A DNA stretch of 64,000 nucleotides from positions 1,762,501 through 1,826,500 of the forward strand of contig NZ_OX030782.1 in the NCBI RefSeq assembly GCF_943733665.1, given 5' to 3'. Positions 8,142 through 16,856 of the stretch are shown here, in pieces; the first letter of the stretch is position 1; each line of letters begins with the position of its first letter. The notes beneath the pieces were generated by a model. It did not search any database, was not told the origin of the DNA, and saw only the letters and a list, made by a program, of their open reading frames with translations. Position numbers and translations under genes: made by a program. This DNA is from Aquimarina sp. Aq107 (GTDB taxonomy: Bacteria; Bacteroidota; Bacteroidia; Flavobacteriales; Flavobacteriaceae).

Positions 8142-8143
8142 TT

Positions 8144-10795
8144 TTATTCCTCTACATCTTTTTTTATTTCTTCTCCATTTATATCTAGTTGTTTTTCCAA
8201 AAAATACAAACCGTTCATAGCTTCGAGATAGATTGTTTCTGCAATACCATTTTTATTTTCTGTAGGCTCACCATTTTTTTCGTAATATTTCATGGTCTTT
8301 ATGAGGCTTGACGCAGCCCGGGTATATTCGTATTCTGCTACACCATTATTATCATTAACCAAATTAAAGTCGGTATCGTAGGTGCTTTCTTTAATTAATA
8401 AATCAGAATCATTATACTCATAGATTACTTTGTGATATCCGTTAGGTCCAATAACTGGGAAGCCTTTTTTATTGAAGTACTCATAAGAAATAAGATCACC
8501 AGATCTATTCAGAGTCTTTTTTTCGTAAAAAATTCCATTTCCATCATTAGTAGGATTGTCAAATCTATTGTAATTCTTATGACCAATATAACGCTGTTGA
8601 TTATCATATAAATATTCAATAGCACTTATTCCATTTTGATATGAAACCTTTTGATTTCTAGAGTTATAATAAGTTTCACGAGTAATGTTGCCATATTGGT
8701 TGTAGGTGTAATGAGTGGTACAAACCCCTTTGATCAACTTATTTTGTGTATCAAACTCTTTAACCAGTGTATCTTTACCAATACTATTATATTCATATAT
8801 TGTTTTAAACACACCGTTTAATAATGCTGGGTTCATATTTTTATCGTAGTTGGTGCGTTCTATAAAGAGATTGTCTTTATTGTAAGTATAAACGTTATAC
8901 GTAACGTTTTGATTTGCGTTTGCCAGTATACTATCCGTTTGATAATAGGTGGTTTTGGTTTTGTTATTATGGTGATCATATTCCCAATGTGTAATGGCTA
9001 CATCTTTATTGTGTGGTTTTAATTTACCTAAAGAATCCAACTTCTTTTCTTTAATTAAGTTACCTTTTTCGTCATAAGCATATTCGTGTATTTCGATACC
9101 ATCTTCCGAAGTTGCAAAACATTCATTTTCGTCTAGAAATAACTCTCGGACTACTTCTTCATCTTTGTTTGTGTATTGTTTTCTAATCGCATACCCATAA
9201 TCGTTTTTGAAAATTGTATTGTAAACGTCTATATTTAAAACATTGCGAACCGAGTCATTGATATATTCATATTTGATGGCGCCATTTCGATTGTCATCAA
9301 AAGCCAATACATAGCCATCATAGTATTTAGCTGTAAATTTAATCCTGTTTTTATGATCGTAATCCCATACTTGTATAAAATAATCATCATTTCCTATTAC
9401 GGGTAATTCTGATGCGTTATATGTTCTAACAGAGGTATAATTATCTTTTAAATCATAGGAATACTCATACATACATATTCCTTCATTGTTTTCTGTTTGA
9501 CCTCCATTTTTATCAAGATTCATAAATTTTACTAGATTACCTCTTTCATCATAGTTATAGTGTAGATTGTATTCTGATAAATGAGTTGCAAAACTACCTT
9601 CTTTATCATATAATCTTGTTCTTTTTATTTTGTGAAAATCATCAAGTACATAGTCATAAATTGAGATGTAGTCTTTGTCGTTCATAGGTTCACCTTCAGA
9701 GTTAAAATTTGAAATTTTAATGGTTCTCCCATGTCTGTCAAATTCTCTTCTTTCATGAAAAACAAGATCATTATTTGTGGTCGGCTTTTTATTTATATCA
9801 TAATAACTAGAATATCGATTTTTAGTTTTGGAATCATATTTCCAAATAGTTTTATGAACGAATTTATATTCTATAGGGTTTTCATTTTCATCAAAGTATG
9901 AAGTGGTCATATCATTATTGGCATTCCATATAGTTTTAGAAATGGATCTGTTTAATACGGTATTTCGAGTTAAATCTTTGTTGTAATAATGCACCTCGGA
10001 TATTGAATCTGTAGGTTTAATTATTTTAGTGATAGCAGTTTTAAAGATGCCTCCATTAGTTAATTTTCCATTTTTATAATATTTGATGATTACTTCTTTG
10101 TCATTACGCTCTACTTTATAACATTTCCCATACTTATGATCGGCTTTACTGATTGGGTGTGAAGTCAGAATTTCGTGCTCCAGTGTATGATAAATATGCT
10201 TGTAATATTCTGTACTTTGTTTTGTGAAGTGGTAGTAGTTATAAATATTTGGATCATTATAGTAAGCTGTTTGACGGAGTAAATCATCAATTTTAAGTTC
10301 CCAATATCTTTGCTTTTGCGTGTTTGCGTTATGTTCTGAAATTTCATCGTATTCTGATTGCATTTTTGTTCTTTCTTTATCGTACATATCATATAACTCT
10401 TGAAGTGTAGATGTCGAAATGTTTTCTTCTCCTTTTTTAACGATTTGTTTACGTAATAAACGAGCGTGATATTCTGTAATATTAAAGTGGTATTGTTCGT
10501 GTTTTAACAATTGAGGATCCAGCACAGAATCTTTTAATCTTTCCGATTGATTAGGATCCATAAATGCATATACTAATGGATTATCTTCGTTAATAATATT
10601 AGGGCAATATATTTCAGAAAAGATTGCAGCATCAAAGTCATCATCAATCTCTTCTACTTGCTGAAAATCTAACCAATTTACGGGCCTATCAGACCAGATA
10701 ACTATATCACTCAGTTCTACTTTGTTTGAATAACCAACTACGAGAATTAAAACAAATAATATTAGAGAAGTGCAGATGTAGTACTTAGTTTTCAT
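8144..10795 (-). CDS. membrane-anchored HExxH protein with long YD-like repeat array
   Basis: An 883-aa protein of unknown function. Residues 5–22 form one hydrophobic anchor or uncleaved signal; the rest should be periplasmic. Residues about 30–175 resemble DUF922-like predicted zinc peptidases: WLDF near 41–44, a zinc-type HEQYH (HExxH) at 99–103 in HEQYHFNITEYHARLLRK, and a later E/H/N/Q-rich helix (YDEISEHNANTQKQRYW). From about 190 to 870 there are roughly 15–16 degenerate repeats of about 43 residues with the consensus Y-x-Y-D/N-x-x-G-N-L-I-x-x-x-x-Y-D-x-x-x-x-P, related to RHS/YD beta repeats. No C-terminal toxin domain and no T9SS tail are seen. Its ATG overlaps the stop of the DUF805 gene by 4 bases, so the two are coupled. 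Peptidase activity is inferred. Confidence 0.75.
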   Translation of the reverse strand: MKTKYYICTSLILFVLILVVGYSNKVELSDIVIWSDRPVNWLDFQQVEEIDDDFDAAIFSEIYCPNIINEDNPLVYAFMDPNQSERLKDSVLDPQLLKHEQYHFNITEYHARLLRKQIVKKGEENISTSTLQELYDMYDKERTKMQSEYDEISEHNANTQKQRYWELKIDDLLRQTAYYNDPNIYNYYHFTKQSTEYYKHIYHTLEHEILTSHPISKADHKYGKCYKVERNDKEVIIKYYKNGKLTNGGIFKTAITKIIKPTDSISEVHYYNKDLTRNTVLNRSISKTIWNANNDMTTSYFDENENPIEYKFVHKTIWKYDSKTKNRYSSYYDINKKPTTNNDLVFHERREFDRHGRTIKISNFNSEGEPMNDKDYISIYDYVLDDFHKIKRTRLYDKEGSFATHLSEYNLHYNYDERGNLVKFMNLDKNGGQTENNEGICMYEYSYDLKDNYTSVRTYNASELPVIGNDDYFIQVWDYDHKNRIKFTAKYYDGYVLAFDDNRNGAIKYEYINDSVRNVLNIDVYNTIFKNDYGYAIRKQYTNKDEEVVRELFLDENECFATSEDGIEIHEYAYDEKGNLIKEKKLDSLGKLKPHNKDVAITHWEYDHHNNKTKTTYYQTDSILANANQNVTYNVYTYNKDNLFIERTNYDKNMNPALLNGVFKTIYEYNSIGKDTLVKEFDTQNKLIKGVCTTHYTYNQYGNITRETYYNSRNQKVSYQNGISAIEYLYDNQQRYIGHKNYNRFDNPTNDGNGIFYEKKTLNRSGDLISYEYFNKKGFPVIGPNGYHKVIYEYNDSDLLIKESTYDTDFNLVNDNNGVAEYEYTRAASSLIKTMKYYEKNGEPTENKNGIAETIYLEAMNGLYFLEKQLDINGEEIKKDVEE

Positions 10796-11553
10796 ATACC
10801 ACTTCCTCCTTTTCTTTTCTTAAAAATTGATTTGTAGATTAAAAACGGAAGATAGGTGATACCAAGTATTACCAACGCTAAGAAAATAGCATACGATATA
10901 TCTTCTAACTGAAACGGTGTATAATTAAAAGTAAGATTATATAAGTAAATGCTTATTGAAAGTATTACAGAATAGGCTAATCTTTGTCTAAATAAATAAG
11001 AGTTAAATTCTGGCAAAGCCTCTTTCTTATTTGTAAATAGTAACAATAAGAAGAAACACACGAGTATAGAAATAAATATACACAAAAAACTAAAAGATTC
11101 CTTTTCTACATAATTATTTGAAAGCTGAATGAGTAATGTGTTTAATAAAACAAAACACAATGTTTCACTTAGTATATTAATATTTGATTTTCCTGGAGGT
11201 AATGATATCCTTAATTTAAATGGTTCCCGTTTAACAATTGGAGCATCAATTTCTTTAGGATTGTAACCATATTTATTAACCCCGTAATTTCCTTCTTCGA
11301 ATAGCATAAAAAGGCCGTAAAAAGGAATCAACTGAAAAAAACCACTATTTCCTAAATCATGACAACGTTTGGAACCTTGTGCTATTAGAAACCAGTATGA
11401 AGGTAAAATTATTAATACTATTAAAGATTCTGCTTCTGGTATAATTCCGGTGATAACTCCTATCAAAAAAAAGGATGCTATAAATATGAGGTAACTTAGG
11501 CTATATTCTAGCCGACGTATCCTCCCTGAGAAGGAAAATGGATTTTTGAACAT
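10792..11553 (-). CDS. DUF805-family membrane protein
   Basis: A 253-aa multi-pass inner-membrane protein. The first 100 residues have the DUF805 layout: the aromatic N-terminal NPFSFSGRIRRLEY motif, a pair of hydrophobic helices, then GSKRCHDLGNSGFFQLIPFYGLFMLFEEG followed by a soluble N-G-Y-N-P segment. The C-terminal 130 residues add about four more helices not usual for the short family members (about 120 aa), so this is an extended form. It is the first gene of a two-gene unit with the 883-aa repeat protein (4-base stop/start overlap). DUF805 proteins have no established function; a role in anchoring or exporting the partner is speculation. Confidence 0.78.
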   Translation of the reverse strand: MFKNPFSFSGRIRRLEYSLSYLIFIASFFLIGVITGIIPEAESLIVLIILPSYWFLIAQGSKRCHDLGNSGFFQLIPFYGLFMLFEEGNYGVNKYGYNPKEIDAPIVKREPFKLRISLPPGKSNINILSETLCFVLLNTLLIQLSNNYVEKESFSFLCIFISILVCFFLLLLFTNKKEALPEFNSYLFRQRLAYSVILSISIYLYNLTFNYTPFQLEDISYAIFLALVILGITYLPFLIYKSIFKKRKGGSGI

Positions 11554-11952
11554 ATTTCTGGGACTTAGGATATTTTTATAATCAATGGATATAAATATTT
11601 TTTAATGTTTTTAAACTTTAATGATTGACATATTTAAATTCTATTCTTGTTAGCTATCCTTTTATTTTAATCAAAGTTTTTTGATTAACAATAATTTAAA
11701 AAAAAGAAAAATAAAATAGAAATTCATTTGTCGAATTACAGTTAACGTTTAATGTATGTGTCATAACTATATAAAATGTTACCTAGTAATACTTAATTTG
11801 TACTGATTTTATCTCTCGATATATATATATTTACCATAAAGCTGTATATAATTAATAAAAATAAAACTGTCCTTAATTGTTTATACAGAATCAAGTATTA
11901 ATAATGTTAATCTAGCTGTATGAAGGCTTTATTTTAATAGTATATTTAAACC
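11554..11952. other. 399-base AT-rich divergent intergenic region
   Basis: This lies between the divergent DUF805 and alpha/beta-hydrolase genes and should hold both promoters. It is extremely AT-rich and includes an alternating AT run around 11819–11833. I see no ORF, no strong inverted repeat and no exact TTG-N19-TAnnTTTG promoter. The closest plus-strand match is an incomplete TTAATTTG around 11790. Confidence 0.5.
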
Positions 11953-12777
11953 ATGCAGCATCAAGAGTATTTTTTCAATTATAAAAAGTATAAAATTTTT
12001 GCCCAGTATTGGTTACCTAACAACTGTAAAGCAATGGTTTTGCTAGTACATGGTATGGGGGAACATTCTGGTAGATATGTAGATTATGTAATTCCAGAGT
12101 TGTTGTCAAAACAAATAGGAGTAATTATTTATGATAATTTTGGTCATGGTAAGAGCAGTGGCAAAAGAGGGCATTGCCCTAATTATAATTCTCTTATGGA
12201 TGTAATAAACACTGTTTATCAAAAGTCAAGAGAAATAGTAAATAAACTTCCAGTATTCTTGTATGGGCATAGTATGGGAGGAAACCTGGTTATTAATTAT
12301 TTAATCAGGAAAAAGCCAGAAGTTACAGGAGTAATTATTACGAGTCCTTTTTTACGTTTGGCGTTTCAGCCACCAAAATGGAAAATCACAATGGGAAGGA
12401 TATTTCAAAAAATAGTGCCTTCCATGACATTACCTTCTGGATTGGATGTAAAAGCTATTTCTAGGGTAACTGATGAGGTAGAAAAGTATAAAAATGACCC
12501 TTTAATTCATGATAGAGTAAGCCCTAATTTTACGCTACCAATTATAGAAGCAGGTATTTGGGCAATTTCTAAAGCCACTTTAGTTGAAAAACCAGTTTTG
12601 ATAGTTCACGGAACTGAAGATCAAATTACTGATTATAGAGCAAGTCAGGAGTTTGCAGAGAAGAATGACTTGATTTCTTTTATTCCTTTTAAAGGAGGGT
12701 ACCACGAATTGCATAATGATATAAAAAAAGAAAAGTTTCTTTTGACGATTACGAATTGGATTGGTCAGAGGGTTTAA
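11953..12777 (+). CDS. alpha/beta hydrolase, monoacylglycerol-lipase/lysophospholipase type
   Basis: A 274-aa serine hydrolase without signal peptide. The oxyanion segment LLVHGMGEHSGRY (residues about 30–42), DNFGHGKSSGKRG (61–73) and nucleophile elbow GHSMGG with Ser107 are typical of the Hydrolase_4 / monoglyceride lipase group. The acid (VHGTEDQITD) and the histidine (KGGYHELHND) of the triad are both present near the C-terminus. Expected activity is release of glycerol or fatty acids from monoacylglycerols or lysophospholipids in the cytoplasm. It is transcribed alone; 161 bases separate it from the peptidase-like gene downstream. Confidence 0.87.
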   Translation: MQHQEYFFNYKKYKIFAQYWLPNNCKAMVLLVHGMGEHSGRYVDYVIPELLSKQIGVIIYDNFGHGKSSGKRGHCPNYNSLMDVINTVYQKSREIVNKLPVFLYGHSMGGNLVINYLIRKKPEVTGVIITSPFLRLAFQPPKWKITMGRIFQKIVPSMTLPSGLDVKAISRVTDEVEKYKNDPLIHDRVSPNFTLPIIEAGIWAISKATLVEKPVLIVHGTEDQITDYRASQEFAEKNDLISFIPFKGGYHELHNDIKKEKFLLTITNWIGQRV

Positions 12778-12938
12778 TGCATTGTTTTTTAATTTCTTAA
12801 GTGTGTTTTCCGTCAGTTTTTTCATACTTATTTATAGTTGTTATAGAAGTTGTTTTTCCTTATTTTTATTAGAATATTTATTTGTTGTTTAAAAACAACT
12901 CTTGAAATCTGAAACACACAAAAAAACAATAAAATATT

Positions 12939-13427
12939 ATGGGCGAGCTAACAGATACTAAAAAGAAATCGACAAGTGTTTTACACATAATTCCAGAAGG
13001 ACAAATTGGATCAAATAATTGTTGGGCAGCCGCTTTATCAATGGCTTTACAGAGTTATGGGACATTTAAGTCAGAAAAGGAACTTGATGAAATATTTGAA
13101 GCAAATAATCAAGGTTTAGATTTATTTACTTTACATCCACAAATATCAACTCATTTTAGCTATATAAATTCAGAATATAGAAGTTTAATTTCTGGAAATG
13201 ATCCAAAACTTACTTTTAGTGAGATCCAGGGGCATATTGATAGCAGTCGTCCAATTTTAATTGGTACACAGAACTATAATGGTTTTATGGCGCATGCACT
13301 TTTGATCACTGGTTATACGGATGATGATACGGTTATAATTATTGATCCTTGGGTTGGTGCTTTAAAAGAAATAAAATTAGAAGAATTAGAGAATTACTGG
13401 GTAGAGACCATTGTATTCGATAAATAA
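12939..13427 (+). CDS. stand-alone C39-like papain-fold cysteine peptidase
   Basis: A 162-aa protein consisting only of a papain-like domain: SNNCWAAALSM with Cys28, AHALLITGY with His119 and IIDPWVG with Asp136, the normal order of a C39_2/papain-like triad. There is no signal peptide, no membrane segment and no ABC-transporter fusion, so it is not a bacteriocin exporter. Homologues of this size occur as cytoplasmic processing enzymes or effector-like proteins. No precursor peptide with a double-Gly leader is seen nearby, and neighbours (a lipase before, a histidine kinase after) do not suggest a substrate. A strong terminator follows directly. Confidence 0.75.
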   Translation: MGELTDTKKKSTSVLHIIPEGQIGSNNCWAAALSMALQSYGTFKSEKELDEIFEANNQGLDLFTLHPQISTHFSYINSEYRSLISGNDPKLTFSEIQGHIDSSRPILIGTQNYNGFMAHALLITGYTDDDTVIIIDPWVGALKEIKLEELENYWVETIVFDK

Positions 13428-13437
13428 AACACTTAAT

Positions 13438-13475
13438 AATAGAGTAGGTTTGGTTTTCAAACTTACTCTATTTTT
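13438..13475 (+). terminator. intrinsic terminator of the C39-like gene
   Basis: A 15-bp stem with one G·T pair (13438–13452 with 13458–13472), a GTTTT loop and a T-run. The right arm covers the last codons and stop (13463–13465) of the convergent histidine-kinase gene, so the same bases serve as terminator and coding end. Confidence 0.85.
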
Positions 13476-15352
13476 GATTTGGTGTATGGAATTGTAAAAT
13501 AAAAGACAGAACCTAATTCCTTTTTGCTTTCTAACCAGATTTTTCCTCCCAGCATTTCGCTATATGCTTTAGCTATAGATAATCCAATACCTGCACCCTC
13601 TATAGCATAATTGTTTTCGATATCTGCTTGTACGAAACGTTCAAAAATTGCTTTTTGTCGATTTTTAGCAATTCCCATACCGGTGTCTTTTACATAAAAT
13701 TGTAAAAATTCATCTTTTACTTCATAACCAAAAGAAATAGAGCCCTCAGGAGTGTATTTAAGAGCATTTTTGACTAGGTTGGTAAGTATAGCGTTAAATT
13801 TTTCTTTGTCTGTTTTAATAATTGATTCTTGGTCTGGTAAACCATTGTTAAAGCCTAATTGCAAACCTTTTCTGTCTGCTTCTGGTTTAAAAAACTGATA
13901 TAAATAAGTTACTTGTTCATTGATGTCTATATCTGATGCAAATACCTTCACTTGTCCAGATTCAATTTTCGAAATATCGATAATATCTCTTATGATATTT
14001 AACATTCGAGTGCCGCTTTCTTCTATAAGACTAATATATAGTTGTTGTTCGTCTCCAGTGAGTACAGGTTCTTTAAGTAATTCGGCAAAACCTAATATTC
14101 CATTCATAGGAGTTCGTATTTCGTGACTCATGTTTGCTAAGAAAGCGGATTTTAGGCGATCACTTTCTTCAGCTTTATCTTTCATTTTGTTAAGCTCTAT
14201 TTCATAAAGTTTTAGTTCAGTGATATCTGTGGCAGTACCAACATAACCAATGATTTCTTTTCGTTCATTATACTCAGGAATAGCCTGACCTAGTACCCAA
14301 ATAGTAGTTCCATCTGGTCTAATGAATCTATATTCTGCGTGCGAAGATTCTCGTCTTTTAGCATCATTATACCAGTCAGATTTTAATTTTTTTCTATCCT
14401 CTGGATGTACAGCTTTTAGCCATCCATCGTTCATAGCTTCTTGTTGAGCCAAACCAGAAATTTCGCACCATTTTTCGTTAACAAATGTGGTTTTTCCATT
14501 AGCTTTTGTCATAAAAATACCAACAGGAGAAATGTCTGTTAATGTTCTATATCTGTTTTCGCTTAGCTGAATTACCTTTTCTGCTTCTTCAAATTTTTGA
14601 CGATATGTAAGTGAATGATAAACATCCTTAAAAGTGGAGTAACTGTTCTCAGAAACCTCTTTTTGAAAGTATTTAATGTATACAGTAAATAGAATTCCAT
14701 AATAAATACTCATAACTATTTTAGAAGATAATCCTGAAATGAGAAAGTTTGTAACATCCATAGGTCCCCAAAACCCCACAATACTAAACATAAAGGCGTC
14801 AAAGGAAAGGATTAATAGCATGGTAAGAACTATCCTTAGGAAAAGATTCTGTATGTGTTTGGAGATATACTCGAAAACAAAAATTATAAGAATAGAATCA
14901 ATAAATAACAGAATAGTACCATAAATAAGAAGAAATATGTTGGTGTTAAAAAAATCAGATAACATAGTAAATGAAACCTGATGAATGCTTGAGTCTTTTA
15001 GATTAATACCGAAAAGAAGTAACAATATTACTATCATCAAATTAGCGATAACAAGTGCGTATATTAATCTTCTTGTTAATAAAGCATCTTCTTTGATGTA
15101 AAAAATTAGTACGGTAAACAGTGTTACAGAAAAAAGAACCGAGGAGCCTGGAGACACCGTTATTCCATTATATATCTCGAAATACATTGTTGTTGCTGTG
15201 AACACCTGTATAAATTGAAACATTCCTAAGGCTGTAAATAACAACCCGTTACCTGTTACTTTTCTAAAATGAAATAGCGTTAATACCAAAAAGGATACTA
15301 CAAATCCTTGTAATAAGAAAACCGATATTTGAAAAAAATTTACTTCTTCCAT
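13463..15352 (-). CDS. membrane PAS-sensor histidine kinase, orphan
   Basis: A 629-aa hybrid of membrane sensor and kinase. Residues 1–235 hold about seven hydrophobic helices; a coiled linker leads to one PAS domain (about 262–385: RYRTLTDISPVGIF to GYVGTATDITE). The HisKA box LANMSHEIRTPMNGILGF gives the phospho-accepting His near residue 412, followed by a HATPase_c domain with the N box (NLVKNALKYTPEG), KDTGMGIA and GAGIGLSIAK. No receiver domain is fused and no response regulator gene is within the window, so it is an orphan. The signal is unknown. Its 3' end overlaps the terminator of the convergent peptidase gene. Confidence 0.9.
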   Translation of the reverse strand: MEEVNFFQISVFLLQGFVVSFLVLTLFHFRKVTGNGLLFTALGMFQFIQVFTATTMYFEIYNGITVSPGSSVLFSVTLFTVLIFYIKEDALLTRRLIYALVIANLMIVILLLLFGINLKDSSIHQVSFTMLSDFFNTNIFLLIYGTILLFIDSILIIFVFEYISKHIQNLFLRIVLTMLLILSFDAFMFSIVGFWGPMDVTNFLISGLSSKIVMSIYYGILFTVYIKYFQKEVSENSYSTFKDVYHSLTYRQKFEEAEKVIQLSENRYRTLTDISPVGIFMTKANGKTTFVNEKWCEISGLAQQEAMNDGWLKAVHPEDRKKLKSDWYNDAKRRESSHAEYRFIRPDGTTIWVLGQAIPEYNERKEIIGYVGTATDITELKLYEIELNKMKDKAEESDRLKSAFLANMSHEIRTPMNGILGFAELLKEPVLTGDEQQLYISLIEESGTRMLNIIRDIIDISKIESGQVKVFASDIDINEQVTYLYQFFKPEADRKGLQLGFNNGLPDQESIIKTDKEKFNAILTNLVKNALKYTPEGSISFGYEVKDEFLQFYVKDTGMGIAKNRQKAIFERFVQADIENNYAIEGAGIGLSIAKAYSEMLGGKIWLESKKELGSVFYFTIPYTKSKIE

Positions 15353-15589
15353 AAAACATTCTGAACCATCTTTATTTAATAATAAACAAAGTGATTGTAT
15401 AATTTATATTAAAAAAGCCCGAGAGGTAATCAATGTGTGTAAATCTAATGGGGGAAATTAAATATATATCCCGAAGATACGAAAGTAATTATATTTTGAA
15501 TGTAATGAAATACAAGTTTTCCGAGAAGTAGGTTTTCTAGTTGATTATTTGTTTAATACAATGCTTTTTTAAGTGTAAAAATATAACGT

Positions 15590-16102
15590 TTATCGCTGTA
15601 GGTACGTGTATCCAAAAAATAGTAATGACGCTAGAATAGCACTTATGACAAATAATGGAATTCTGTTATCATCTTTTGGTGTTTTTAAAGTAATCATTTT
15701 AAAGATTTTAATCATTTTCTTTCGTTCGAAAAACAGCAGAATTATTAGAATAACAAGAAACACAATAGCGTTCATTGTGGCTCCTGTGTTTACATCATAG
15801 AATATATCAAATAGTACAATATTGGTCATGATCGGCAATAAAAGGAGTGTGCCAATAATTTTAGTGCGCTTAGATAAAAGCAATAGTGCTCCTGTGACTT
15901 GCAGTATTCCAATGATTATGGGTATCGCTTGGGTGTATCCAAAAAAGGACCACATAAGTTCCATTCCTGTTAATTCGTTCACTAATTTATCAGGAAAACC
16001 ATTATCATTTTTAAATTGAAGTGGTTTAGCAGCACCGTAAACAAATATGAAAAATGCTACGAAGTATCGTAGCGTACGTTCTGTTATTTTTTGAAAATAC
16101 AT
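15590..16102 (-). CDS. DoxX-like four-helix membrane protein
   Basis: A 170-aa inner-membrane protein with four hydrophobic helices: residues about 10–27, 50–77 (including GYTQAIPIIIGILQVTGALLLL), 83–100 and 105–125, plus a C-terminal helix. The helix 2 pattern with an E/Q-polar GILQVTGALLLLSKRTKIIGTLLLL turn is characteristic of the DoxX/DUF417-like family. Family members are linked to redox stress or respiratory membrane complexes in some organisms, but no function can be read here. It is separated by 67 bases from another small membrane gene upstream on the same strand and probably shares its transcript. Confidence 0.7.
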   Translation of the reverse strand: MYFQKITERTLRYFVAFFIFVYGAAKPLQFKNDNGFPDKLVNELTGMELMWSFFGYTQAIPIIIGILQVTGALLLLSKRTKIIGTLLLLPIMTNIVLFDIFYDVNTGATMNAIVFLVILIILLFFERKKMIKIFKMITLKTPKDDNRIPLFVISAILASLLFFGYTYLQR

Positions 16103-16169
16103 GATGTATAAGTTTAGCTATCAGACGATTTACTAAAAATAATGTTACAGGGAAGATAGGAACCTGTGG

Positions 16170-16799
16170 TTAAGCTATTTTTCGTCTCCAAAAAGTAACA
16201 AATATCAATGTCAGGATAGAAGGGGTTAACCAAACCCATAAAGTACTTGAGTCTAACGCTGCCAGTAAAAATGCAGTTATTGCTGCTCCGTATGCTCCAG
16301 ACATTTTACCAATGTGATTAGATAAATAAGCCTTAGGGTTCGTTTTAAAGGTTTTGTAGAGCCTAATATCTCTAATTGTAGCCATAACACCAAATCCTCC
16401 GAAAAAGAGAAATAAAGTGCTTTTAGGGGTTTCTTGCAAGTGATAATATATGCCAATACCAATCATTCCTAAAAATATTAATCCCATTACAGAGCTAATA
16501 ATGATGTCGGTTTTTTGTAAAATATGCTGTTTTTTAAATCTGAGTACTCTATTTCCAGAAATTACAAGGTATATTGTAAATATAGAGAGTAAGTGTAGTA
16601 GTAAATTCTTATGATTAGGAAGAAGTGTTATAGGAATAGCAATTAGAGCACTAATAAACATAGCAATAGAAAATACTATTCCTGCTTTTTTGTGGTAAAA
16701 TCTACCTTTTTTACCAATAATACTTATAAGGCCTGATAATAATCCAATACCACCAAATAATGCATGAATGTAAATGAGAATTACCGCAGTTTGTTCCAT
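16170..16799 (-). CDS. small multi-pass membrane protein (DUF2306-like)
   Basis: A 209-aa protein with six to seven predicted helices and almost no soluble part. The HALFGGIGLLSGLISIIGKKGRFYHKKAGIVF start (helix, short basic loop with a conserved H-K-K-A-G, then helix) resembles DUF2306-type membrane proteins, whose His residues may bind haem or quinone. The C-terminus ends in a basic WRRKIA. It lies between the hut operon terminal gene hutG (57 bases away, upstream on this strand) and the DoxX-like gene, so read-through from hut is possible. Function is not known. Confidence 0.6.
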   Translation of the reverse strand: MEQTAVILIYIHALFGGIGLLSGLISIIGKKGRFYHKKAGIVFSIAMFISALIAIPITLLPNHKNLLLHLLSIFTIYLVISGNRVLRFKKQHILQKTDIIISSVMGLIFLGMIGIGIYYHLQETPKSTLFLFFGGFGVMATIRDIRLYKTFKTNPKAYLSNHIGKMSGAYGAAITAFLLAALDSSTLWVWLTPSILTLIFVTFWRRKIA

Positions 16800-16856
16800 A
16801 GAGCTGATAAGAAGTTCTATGGTAAATATAGCTAAATGTAGGAACAGATATTATAA

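Larger units (their letters stand above)
7807..8143. other. 337-base intergenic region with a short coding relic
   Basis: Besides the promoter box at 7832–7839, the minus strand of 7843–7908 reads as a 21-codon open stretch (VDIYPQYPAVQAQLNDLVKS after an Ile, then stop) without a start codon and with visibly higher GC than its surroundings. It looks like the C-terminus of a lost gene. The rest is AT-rich; palindromic GTGATTAATCAC occurs near 8056–8067, and an imperfect hairpin at 8119–8141 may end the minus-strand gene upstream of it. Confidence 0.4.

Noticed and set aside
8144..10795. Polymorphic RHS toxin
   Set aside because: Repeats are YD-like, but there is no RHS core signature, no variable C-terminal toxin and no immunity gene; the following gene on the strand is not adjacent.
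11819..11833. Alternating AT run as a possible origin or recombination site
   Set aside because: Too short and without DnaA boxes or flanking repeats; consistent with AT-rich spacer composition.
12939..13427. Bacteriocin or lantipeptide cluster centred on the C39-like peptidase
   Set aside because: No ABC transporter, no precursor with a double-Gly leader and no modifying enzyme in the neighbourhood.
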